Part shown: in pieces, positions 1-12,400 of the stretch
Position numbering within the stretch: the first letter of the stretch is position 1
Layout: every line of letters starts with the position of its first letter
From: Bactericera cockerelli
Lineage: Eukaryota > Arthropoda > Insecta > Hemiptera > Triozidae
Direction: 5' to 3'
Length of the DNA: 64,000 nt
Assembly (NCBI GenBank): GCA_024516035.1
Contig: CM044955.1
Coordinates: forward strand, 18,842,547 to 18,906,546
Program-made: the position numbers and the translations under genes
Notes under the pieces: generated by a model
What the model saw: only the letters and a program-made list of their open reading frames with translations
The model's database searches: none
What the model was told of the DNA's origin: nothing

Positions 1-367
1 AAAATTGTGACATGATAACACACAGAAAAAAAAACATTTATATTTTTTGTCTTTTGACATTTAGTATTTATTGATACCATTATTTTCTATTTTTTTTTTT
101 CTTTGTGACATCTGTTTTTTGTTGTTGTAAATACTCCTAAAGTCCAATATTTCTAACATGTTTTTATATTTTGTTTACTAGTCTGTGATATGTTTAATTT
201 CTACCTTTAATTGTTGTTATTTGTTCTTATTGTATCGAGGACTTTGTACGTAAATTAAATACACACCCCTTTGAGGGTATTTATTATTATAATTGTTAAT
301 AACTCGGGTACAGCCATAATGTACAAATAAGATGCACACATTAATCCACTAATAACAGAATTTTTAC
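1..367. other. melted intron sequence, no feature seen
   Basis: AT-rich sequence downstream of the exon 13 donor. It has oligo-T and oligo-A runs and no ORF or repeat that I recognise from elsewhere in the window. Presumed intron, since the gene must continue to the left. Confidence 0.6.
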
Positions 368-492
368 CTGAGACGCAGCAGCTATGGCAGAGTTGTTGGC
401 TACAGGTACATGCCCGCCACTATTGTTGATAATTGTCACACTTGTATTGGGGTTGTAGCGACGCGGCGTAACACTATAACTACTGAATGGTC
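368..492 (-). CDS. melt: melted exon 13 (last one inside the window)
   Basis: An acceptor CTTGCAG at 495-493 and donor GTAAAA at 367 bound 125 nt. They encode [17 protein letters not shown] followed by an Asn/Val/Ala-rich stretch ending AAASQ, in frame with exon 12. It leaves in phase 0, so the gene continues to the left of base 1. Confidence 0.72.
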
Positions 493-3400
493 CTGCAAGG
501 AGTAACAAATTATGAAATTTAAATTTATCTTAGAAGCCAAATAAAAATGTCTTTGGGTCCTCTGTAAAAAAATAAATATGAAAAATAAAATAAATGATTT
601 ATTATTATTATTAGATTATGTATAAATAGTGACACTACGACATTTTCTAACGTCTCGCCAACTACTTTTTTCTTCGCATTACCAAGTATTAGTCCATACT
701 TACTTGGTCAGTAACTTCACCTAGCAGTTAGCACTGTGTATAGGTTCAATACAGAAGTGCTTCATTTAGAACAGCGGCTCGTGACCGGCCGATTGCACAA
801 ATTGTTTTCTAAATGAATCCATCAATTAGTGTTTTTCGGTTAATCTTTTTATTTAGTATTATGCCAAGTAATCACCCGAAGTAATGATATAATGTTCCGG
901 GGTCAAATAAAGGCATTATGAAAAGGTATAATAATTGTATTTCTTTTTACTTTCCTAATCCTGTAGAAGTAAAATAATGTAAACATCCAAATTTTGGAAA
1001 GTTAGAAGCGCCAAAACACGTCTGAGGGTCTCCAGAGAATAAATACTAAGTTTCATCAGCCATTGGTACTTGGGTCTGTATACAGTGTGTCCACCTACAA
1101 TGTGTGCTATTGTGCTATAGGAAAATAGCCCGTATCAAACCAGTAACCTCAGGTCCAGTGTCCTATGATACCGATTTGTCCGAGTACAAGGTACTCACTG
1201 ATTCAGTCTCAAGGTACTCACTGTTGCAGTCTCAAGGTACTCACTGTTGCAGCCTCAAGGTACTCACTGATTCAGTCTCAAGATACTCACTGTTGAAGCC
1301 TCAAGGTACTCACTGTTGTAGTCTCAAGGTACTCACTGTTGCAGTCTCAAGGTACTCACTGTTGCAGCCTCAAGGTACTCACTGTTGCAGTCTCAAGGTA
1401 CTCACTGTTGCAGTCTCAAGGTTCTCACTGTTGCAGTCTTAAGGTACTCACAGTTGCAGTCTTAAAGTACTCACTGTTGCAGTCTCAAGGTACTCACTGT
1501 TGCAGTCTCAAGGTACTCACTGTTGCAGTCTCAAAGTACTCACTGTTGCAGTCTCAAGGTACTCACTGTTGCAGTCTCAAGGTACTCACTGTTGCAGTCT
1601 CAAGGTACTCACTGTTGCAGTCTCAAGGTACTCACTGTTGCAGTCTCTAGGTACTCACTGTTGTAGTCTCAAGATACTCACTGTTGCAGTCTCTAGGTAC
1701 TCACTATTGTAGTCTCAAGGTACTCACTGTTGCAGTCTCAAGATACTCACTGTTGCAGTCTCAAGGTACTCACTGTTGCAGTCTCAAGGTACTCACTGTT
1801 GCAGTCTCAAGGTACTCACTGTTGCAGTCTCAAGGTACTCACTGTTGCAGCCTTAAGATACTCACTGTTGCAGTCTCAAGGTACTCACTGTTGCAGTCTC
1901 AAGGTACTCACTGTTGCAGTCTCAAGATACTCACTGGGTGGAGCACGTTTTTATATGGCTGGATGCCCTTCCTAACGCCAACGATTCTATTTCATTTTAA
2001 CGTCCTGATCTGGACGGGGGTGTTACCCTCCATTCGCTGGGAATCGTACCAGCTACCCACATTAACCTCACCCAGCCTGGGTAGGGCCGGAAATAAGATA
2101 CTCACTGATGCAGTCTCAAGGTACTCACTGTTGCAGTCTCAAGGTACTTACTGTTGCGGTCTCAAGGTACTCACTGTTGCAGTCTCAAGGTACTCACTGT
2201 TGCAGTCTCAAGGTACTCACTTGCTACGGAGTGCAGGTTGGCGGCGTTGGACTGGCTCAGAGCCTGGGATATGATGGACTGGCTGAGGGGGGAGCCACCC
2301 CCCAGCGTACTCAATGGCCGCACATGACTATGCTGCGTGTACCGAGGCGTCACTAGCACAGGTTCATCCCGCAATGCAGAACCAATACTGCCGGATCCAC
2401 TGTCAACAGAAACGAACTGGTTACAATACCTTTTATCATTAACAAACTCGGTTATACTTAAGATGAAAATAAGAAGTTCAAAACCACAAGACCAAGCTGT
2501 GCGTGATCACTAATAATTCATATCCTTATCATCCGTCCCTGTAACTCAGAAAGAAAGCACTTCCCTACCCATTTTCTCTCTCATTTTGAGTTTCTGAAAG
2601 TATTGGCACGCGCATTGGTTTCAAAAGCATCAGCTTTCATAAATTTTTTTTTTTTTTAATTCTCAGCAGATCCTGGACTCATCCAGTGAGATTTATGTAA
2701 AACAATGGTACAGCTTTCCAGCGAATGGAAGGTAAAGTAATGGTTTGAAGCTAGCCCCCAAACTGGAAACGAACCAGTAGCAGAAGAGATATTAGGACTA
2801 CTTACGCAATTGTCTTGCTGGGGGGGCTGGGGAGCGAGCGCTAGTGGTGACAGTGACCCCGCCACTCGTTACTTTGTTGCCTGCTACATTGTAGTGTCTT
2901 GTTCCGTGAATAGAAGTGACACTGCGATTGTGTGGCAGTGAATGGAGCTGTGTAGGAAAAATAGACTTCATTTAATATGATTGTTTGGGTCGAATATAAT
3001 GATCGATCAATGATACCTCTGATTCATGCGCAAACGTTATTGAGGACAGCAGTAGTCACTGTGGCAGAGCGAGTTAGCGCGCTAGCATTGCACACATGGT
3101 GCCCTGGTTCGATTCCAGCGGGGAGGATTTTTGCTCGTACTTGGATGTTCGGGGTCATCATACTCGTGAGAAAAATGAGTAGCTGCTTAATGTGAAGCAG
3201 CGACCAGTGGCAGAATCTTAGGCAAAAAAATATACAGGGTATGAAATTAAAGTGGTAAAGTCTTGATTCTGCGCTAACACTAAATTGTGACATATAACAC
3301 AAGAAAAGCTTTTATATTATTGAGGACAGCTGTCAATGAAGTCATACAAATTGTTTATCTGCAGAATGAAATGTCAATAAATTAACATTCTTGTCTCACA

Positions 3401-6400
3401 TCCAGAGCACACTTTTGGAGAGCATTAAATATATAAAAATTTAACTCGGAAAAATGTGAGTTTCTTTTAAACAGCAGAAGGAAACCTTCTTCCTAGTACC
3501 TTAAATAAAGTATATTTAAAAAAAAGACCTAGGTGTTACTTTTAATAACAATCTGTCCAGCGAGGTGAAAACTTTTTGATACTGGCATTCCGGCCCAATC
3601 CAGGCTGGGTGAGGTTAATGTGGGAAACTTGCTGTTTGTGAGTTTCCTGCAAAAAGAGGGTAACAGCCCTGTCGTGATATGACCATGCAGTTGGAAGCGA
3701 AAGACCAAATTAAACTTATCCTATAGGAAGGAAAGTATTGGAATCACCCGAAAATTTCGATAGTCAGTTTTCAGTACCAATTAATTATAAAAATTTCACA
3801 ATCATTTTCTGTAAAAGCAGCAATCAATTGCCTTCAAATATTACATCCCTGATCATATATTAAGGAACTGGGAAGAAGATACCACCGCCAAGAATTTATA
3901 ATAATTAGATTAGGGGATGTTTTTTATTGTAAAATAATTTATTAAAATAATAAAGATATTATATTTCAATTCAATTGAATTAAATACAATTCAAGTGGTT
4001 CTCGAGATATTTGAATGTCTCGTTTATAATGGGACACCCTGTTTGGTAAATTATGTATAATGTTTTATGTTAAAATAACACGATAAATCTCGAATTGAAT
4101 TGAATAGCAGGGTGCATCAATTAATCTCCTAGATAATAGATCACTTGTTCACCTGATGGGTCTGTTGTGTGGGCTGTGCTTGCTGATGGCTGTGACCTGG
4201 GGGTTGATTGATGTGACTGCTGGTACTGAGTTTCGTCATACTCTTGTGTAGACCTCCCACTGAACCCAACCGACTATTGCTTGCTGTAATTGTAAGACGA
4301 GATATATTTTTTATTTTTATGAAATGATATTTTTTTTAAATATTGCTACCTAACCTAAGCTACATGTGAAAAATAAAATAATAATCTTTAACGCTACACC
4401 ATTTGTTGAGATCCATTAATTTCAATGAACGCCTAACTAGGACACACCTAGTAAATAAATTCGACCTATAAATCACATTCCCAGTACTTTGTATTAACTT
4501 ATTTACCATGAATGAATATTTGTTGTTTCCCCTTATAATCCTGATTGGTGTTCTCACAAAACTGATGATAATCGATGATATGAAAATATCAAAACAGAAA
4601 ATATGTATGTTGTCTTTTATCAATACAGTAACAGATATCGAAATTTCAAAGAGACCCCGAATGGCAATAGCGCACAAATAGCTCAGTGATAAGATAATTG
4701 CTTGCCATGTGGAAGGTCCCGGGTTCGAAGAACAGAGCCGACAAAAAATTGTATTCTAAATTTGGTTATATTTGTTTGTAAGGGTGCGCTCGTGTTGACC
4801 CAGCACCTGACTGGGAAATATTGTGTCACTTCTCGCCCATCAGAGGGGAGGAATACTACAACACAAACCACAAGGTGTCTACAGTAGCTTCTGTTTTTTT
4901 GGCATTGATGGCTAATCCATTACATACAACATGCAATAAAAATAAGTAAATAATGTCATCCAATAGCACAGACATACCCTAGCCTGTGGCTCCTTCTTTA
5001 ATGACAATTTATGAATAGGAATTTTGCTATACCATGGGCAATAATCACTAAACTGATACCATGTCTCCTCAACTCACCTATGTTGAGTCGTGTCATGGAT
5101 CTGTGTGCAGCAGAGCTGTTGAGTCGGGATGTGCTTCTACTATCTGCCCCTATACGAGGTCTAATCCTTGAGTTGTTATTGCTGTTGTTGTCTTGATGAC
5201 TAAAATGTAAAAGAAAATTAGTGATTCCATTTTATTCGATTCAATTGAGAACACACAGTTCTCAATCATTAGATCCATAGACTTGAGAATAGAGGTTCAA
5301 GAAAAAAAATTGACAATTTTCTGAATATGTAAAATACAGAAGAACCCCGTTATTATGAACTTCGGATAAAATGAACTTTTTTTATTTTTTATTAACCTAA
5401 ATTTGGCCAGCTGTTTTAGCATTTTTCGTAATTCAAATCCGTTCTCTAGATATTTCTTTAACTGGCTTCTTTTTTTAGACCCTGTATAGTGTATACAGGG
5501 TGTCCCTGGGCTTGAGTTAACCAGAAACAATTTTGTCACTGTTTAAAATATTAAAAGACAAAAAATAACTTGTACTTCAATATCTCTAGATGTACAGTTA
5601 TTGTATTGTACTGACCATTGGTATGCCTTCGTGCGAAAATATCAATTAAAAGTTATTCTTATCTTAAATTTATAGTATTATTAGCTTACTTTGAATTGGG
5701 AGTGAAGGTGTTGGTAGAGTGAGTGCTGATAACTGTTGAGTTCTTCGTCTTGTATATGCCTCCTCCCCCTACTCCTGAGGCAGGAGTGTTATTCGCACAT
5801 TCTACAGAGGAAGACTTCAGGTTTCCAGCAGGGGAGCTCGCAGGTTCACACCCGCCCACCGTCACAATTGTAACGCCGTTATTGTTTGAACTCTGATTTA
5901 TTTGAGCACTGAAATATTTAAAAATCATGGGCTTAACCACTGAGCGCGCGATTAGCTCAGTGGTTAAGCACTCGCTTGCCATGCGGAAGGTCCGGGTTCG
6001 AACCCCCGCGCCGACAAAAATTTGTATTCTAAATTTGGTTACAATTGTTTGTAAGGGATACCTTCCGGTGCGCTCGTGTTGACCCAGCACCTAAATGGGA
6101 AGTATTGTGTCACTTCTCGCCCATCAGAGGGGAGGCATACTACGGGATGGGCAGGCTACAACACAGACCACAAGCGTCTACAGTACTCCTGTTTCATGGC
6201 TACGAAATAAAAAAGGCTGTGAAACACTCATCTTAAAAAAAAAAAAAATTGTCAATGAAAGAGACTTAGTTGAGTGTGTGGGTGGGTGTGGAGTATGGTG
6301 TGATGTGTGTGTGTTTGATGGGCTTGCGTAGCGGCGGGTCTAGTTTATGATAAAAACCTATCATGAACCTAAATTTCCTAATGAAAGGTCAGATCAACCA

Positions 6401-9400
6401 AAAAAGATCCTATGAAAATTCAACAATGAAACACAATAGGACGTTTTGAAACACACTCTGATTTTTTTCAATTGGATACATAATATGTACATTGTACAAT
6501 TGTACATTGTGTGCCAATTTACCTGTTTCGACTGCACTGCCAAACTTCAGCCAGCATTTTATCCGTACACAAAACGGGATATGTAGAGCACAATAGAGTA
6601 GCTTCTCTAATGAGGACACTTTGACTTGATCTGTCTGCTTTAGGTAAGAGCGACAAAATGAAATTCAATGCATCTTCAGCTTTATCCTGGAGGGTAAATA
6701 AATAAAACATTTTATTTTATCCTGTTCAGCTAGAAATGAAAAGTGGAGGGAAAAAAGTATAAAGTTTATCATATTTGTTTTAATAATGTTAATAGCTCGT
6801 TTTTGAGCGAGCCCTTCAATTATGAATCCTTACTGGCTTTCTAACAGGCCACTACAGCCTTAACTACCATCTAAACAAGATGGACATCGCTCAAGACCCA
6901 AAATGCAGTCTCTGTAAAGCCCCAGAGACAGCAAAACACATTCTCTGTCAATGTGGAGCAGCCTCTCACGCTCAAATGAAAATTTTTTTAAGGCTGATAT
7001 TCTAACACCTAAATAAGTCACTGAAATCATTTCTAAAAAAATCCTAAGCTACATTAATAACCTTGGTCTCTTTTTGAGTTACAAAGGCATGTTACAAAAG
7101 ATTCTCTGTCAATGTGGAGCAGCCTCTCACGCTCAAATGAAAAACTTCTTAAGGCTGATATTCTAACACCTAAAGAAGTCACTGAAATCATTTCTAAAAG
7201 AATCCTAAGCTACATTAATAACCTCGATCTCTTTTGGAGTTACAGAGGCATGTTACAAAAGATCTATTAAGTTTACAGAGACTAAGAGCTTTTTCGATAG
7301 CCCTACTTATATCAATAGTTGAGTTATTTCCTCACTGCAGCTAACCTTACCTTGCTTAATCGCCCAACAGCGGCTACAACCTGCACAGTGATACACAGAG
7401 TGTTGGCATTGCCCTCGTTAGCCTGCTTCAGCTTAGGCACATAGTCCACCAGCAACTGAGGCCTCTTTTCAGCCAGGTGGAAGAAAATCTGCATGGTGGC
7501 TAAAATGGTTGCATTGGTGGCCAGATATTCACATAACTGAGGAAGACTTGTTTCCAATAACTAGAAGAATAATAATAAAAATATATATGAAAAGACGTAT
7601 TATATACGAGTTTATGTTTACTATTGTAATTATTAACAATCTGGCCGACATTTTGAGAACGGCACGTCAGAAATGGCTTAAAATGGTATTAAATGTCCTT
7701 GTTGTCATTAAATAATAAAAAATACAGATCATCGCGATAGATTTCAAGTTCCAGGCAATGATTTTCTTCATTATTGAGAACGGTTGCAAATTTTAGACTT
7801 AAAAAAAAAAATCATGGTATCGTACGGCAATTTAACTTGGTGTCATATCTCATCATTTTTTTGCTATCTCTTACTATTTTGCCTAAACAATGCGGCCACA
7901 CAAAGATACAAAGTCCGTCCATATTTATCCTTTATATATTGAGGAGATATGTCAATAGAAATTTTATTTATTCAATTTTGAGTTGATTGATCTTATTCCT
8001 CCTTTTACATAAAGACCCCTACTCTGAGAGACCATAATAATATGTGAGGTACCTGGTGATCGGCCACCAGATGTGCTCATGAACTGACATATCAATACAT
8101 AATTTCGTCGTCCCAAACACGAAGTGGCGTATCTCAAAAAATGGACATTTGAGATTTTTGGCGTATCTAGTTCTAATCATGGTTTTTTATCACCTCACGA
8201 AGTGGCGTATCTCTAACTCAAAGCGTTCCAATTTTATGAGTATATTTAATTTCGGCGTTTATTGTTTCGAAAATTTCTTTCAAAGAACGAGCTGACGTAA
8301 ACGACGCTACTAAAGTTTGTATTTTGAAGATACGCCACTTCGTGTTTGGGACGACGATTTGAAGTAAAATAATGAATAGAATAGAATTTTAGGGTTGCAT
8401 GGCGGAGATTTCCATAGGCAATAATCACCTCCTTTGTACATTTATTGTAATTTCTTACTTTGATGTCAAATAAAAAGTCTTATTATAATTATTATTTTTA
8501 GTGGAATCGTAGTATACCACTTAGCGCTAGCTCTACAGGATGTTTCTTGCGCTCATGACTTACCATTTTTTTCTCGTCTTTTGTAATCTGACTCTGTATA
8601 GTGTAATTATTATTTATACTGTGTACAATATAAAAATAAATTGAATTGAAATGAAATTATTTTATCTAGTACGTTTATATCAACTTTTTCAATACCTTCA
8701 ACATGTTTTCGACCTAAAATGATTATACTAGAATTAAAAGACAGCGTTAATATCACCCCATTATAGATGAATTTCTACTTTCTATTTTCACCTAGAAAAC
8801 TCTTTCATACCAAAGGTTTATTGTGCGCCACCAAAGCAAAAAGCTGCAAGAGTGCCAGCTTTTCACTCAGGTCACATTGAGGCAGAAGGGAAACTAGAGG
8901 CATTGCATGTTCGTGGATTGGTTCCTTGGTCACGGCGTAGATTTGTGGTAGAACCCGACACAAAGGGTAGTTGCCTGTAAAACAATTCAATAACAAATAA
9001 ATGTTACAAATTATTTTTCCATGCACTCGACTTGGGCGCTGGTGACCTAGTGGTCTGAGGAACCTCTAGGCGCTGTGCCACAAACAAGTTAGTAATACAA
9101 GTTACAAATCTACAGGTCCTGTAATACTAGTTCCAATACATCGCATCTTCAAAAAATACTTCGTTTGCAGAGGACGTCAAGAAAATTAAAAATTTTCGTA
9201 AATTTAGGTATCTACGAGTACATTGAAAATAATAACCTCAAAAGGAACTGTTAAATATATCTTAAATATAACCGAAGCTCATATAAATTGGAGATTAATA
9301 GTCTACAAAGGAGTATGGAGAATGGAGACTGTAGAAGAAAAAAAACGCTTCTACCATATAAAACAAATTTGTAGATAATCGATTGAGAATTTTTGGAAAA

Positions 9401-12400
9401 AAAATATGGAAAAATTAAAGTCGATAAAAATATTCACTACCATATTATGTATACAACTCTTCACTAGAAAATGATGTCTATAAATTGGCAGAGTACTTTT
9501 CACTGTCCATTTATAATTATTTTATTCATAAGCCTTTGCAGTCCTTGCACACTGTATTCACGAACAAGATAGTGTCATCTACATAAGACAAATTGTTTAG
9601 TTTGGTCTTTAATAAAAAAAAAGAGGATGAAATGTTAGTACGCCTCCTCGTGGTTCATCCTGGGCAATGCATTGACATGCGGCTAAAGTACTGACAATTT
9701 TGGCGATTAGACAATCTTTGCCATCAGATTTCTGCTCAAATTTATCTCACTGTGAGATGTGTAATAAAGCCATACAATAAATTAATAAATTTAATTAAAA
9801 ACTGCGTTCTTGACCAATAATAAAATTATTGAATATCTCCCAAAAAATTCTTCACCTGATATGATTGAGTCAATAATAAGCTGAATATGTTGGGAAAGTA
9901 GAGGAGCATTATGTATGACAGCCAGAGACAAATAGGAAGCCATGTTCCTTGACAACTCCCTGTTTCCTTTGTGAAGAAGTTTGACAGCTACAGGTAATGC
10001 TCTCTTCATCACGTCTTTCTTGTTGTAGTTCTGTTAAATGAAATACAATCACATAAAAGGATATCTATTTGAAACATTATTCATTGGACATAATTTAAAA
10101 AAAAAACCAATTCATTATTATAAAAAGAATCCCGTTTTCAATTCAGAACTGGATTAAGAACGTGGGAAATGTGGATATTACCATTTTACCCAATAACATT
10201 TCAATAGATTTGAATTTTTTTCAAAGATTATTGTTTCACAGCTTTTTTACTGCCTTATCCTAGTAACGAAAGTATTGTATTCGTCGAAAATTTGACCTTT
10301 TCTCGGGTTAAAAAAATAATAGGGTTTCACTCCGATCATTTTTTTGATATCTTGAACTTTTTGGAACCCGGCCCCAATTTACCGGTATTTTGGGGGGGGG
10401 AAAACCACTTGGACTAACTTTTTTATTATTCACCCTAGATAAGGGTTGCGACTTATCAAATCCAATGATTTTGAGGTGCTGATTACGACATTGATCTATA
10501 GCAAACTGTTACTGTTGAGTCACCAGTGGCTTTTGGTGCTGTTCCCATTCCTAATATGATAAGAAAAGTCTTGTGATGTTTACACCAGATTTTTTATTAT
10601 TCATCTCCGATGGGGATTGTGACATAACAAAGCCAATGATTTTGAGGTGCTGACATTGATTTTTAGCTAACATTTATCATTGAGTCACCACTGGTGGAAT
10701 TTAACTTATTTTCAAGTGGTAAGGAAAGTAGAGTTTTTTTTTTGTTGTCATAATAATAATTATAATAATATTCTTATGCCTAATTGTGTACATACGTGTT
10801 GTATAAATATGCACAAATAAAATACTTTACGGCTGGTATGCAGAGACGATTTTGTAATCCCTATAGGGGTTCACTGTAGGGTGGTCCCGAGCTTGCTACA
10901 GGGAATACTTCGACCTTGAGAATTATTTATTAGAGAAACATCTGAGTGCACATGCGCACAGACGCTTTAAACGAACGTCTCTGAATAACAAAATCAGCTG
11001 AAGGGACAAATGACCCAGGCATCCCTACAGTGAGGACTCTGCATACAACCCTACAAGTCACACAACACCCAGATTTTTTTCTTACCAAGAAAATGCACGA
11101 TATGATGTCTGAAGATATCTTCGCATGTGGAGGATCTTCATCCTTGGACGATGGTTTGAGATTGTGATTCAAGCATGATTCTAGTAGTCCAACTAATGCC
11201 TCAGCATGTTGTTCTATTGAGTCAGTTTCTCTGTAAGAGATTAATACCTACTAATTACTAAAAAAATAGCAGAAAATTCCTGAACTTTTGTTGTTGCTGT
11301 TTTTGTTGTTGATGTTGTCAACCATTCATTTTGAGTCCTTACTCGGTGTATTAACAATTGCTACATGCAATAAACATATCCAATGAAAGATAAACCTATC
11401 AGGCACCAACTTATTACACGCAGACAGAGAGAAAATGAGTTTAAAAAAAAGAAATCAATATTTTTTAAAATCCGAAAGTAAAACAGTATTTGTTACATTT
11501 AATTATTAAAGAAAAGAAATTTAATAAATAAAAGTAACTCGGGAGTACTTGGAAGTTTTAGAAGTTTATAATTACCTGATGGCAGAGGTAACCCTAGTGA
11601 TGCAGATTTCCACAACACTCTGATCATTGGTATTGTTGACATAATCTGGCAGACTTGTGATCTCGGATATTTTTGTAAGCACTTCAGTCAAGTCATTGAT
11701 AATACTAGAGTCAGGCACTGAGAATAAATCTCCAGCCTGTGAATGAGTGAATAAATCAATATTTAATGAATACTTAAAATAATTTACAACACTTGAAATA
11801 ATAAATTAAAGAGTATTTCTACAAATCATTGAATTCAGTACATAATATTATCTGATTGACTCTTCAAAAGAGTTCTAAGTAGTATACATACTCTTAAATG
11901 TCAGGACGACTGGGTTTGTTAGATAGCTGTGATAGAAAACGCTCGCAAATATTGCACAAGTAAATATTTCACTTTCTTAAGTCACAAAGGAAAACTACTA
12001 GTTTAAGAGTTCACAATCGCTTAATAACTCACTAAAATTCACGAATCGCAAGATACTTTCACTATCGTAAGTCACTTCGCGAAATAACTCACTTCATCGC
12101 AATGAACGCACTTAATAATCGCAAGTACGAGTAATCAACTGACTGACTTGATCACAGTGCTGCCTCTTCTATATCTTGCCACTTGAGAGAGGAAGCGTAT
12201 CGAAAAACCCAAAGGCTTCGTTCTCTCACATTCTGAGAGTTTTCTCTGCAACCTTACTAAATTCTATAAACATCAATAAGTCTACTAATCTTTTTTTCAG
12301 TGAAATACTCACAATTTATATTTATTTAAAAGTACATAAAACAATAATAAAATTATAGACTGTACACTTGTGTGATCAGACTGATCAGCTTTTCACGTGT

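Noticed and set aside
1104..2356. Overlapping open frames with repeated [19 protein letters not shown] peptides
   Set aside because: They are translations of the 23-bp minisatellite, whose unit is not a multiple of three, so all frames stay open. No start context or family similarity.
5945..6015. tRNA-Gly gene
   Set aside because: It has A and B boxes and a Gly-like anticodon arm, but acceptor-stem pairing fails and the same head is joined to a shared SINE body in at least seven places.
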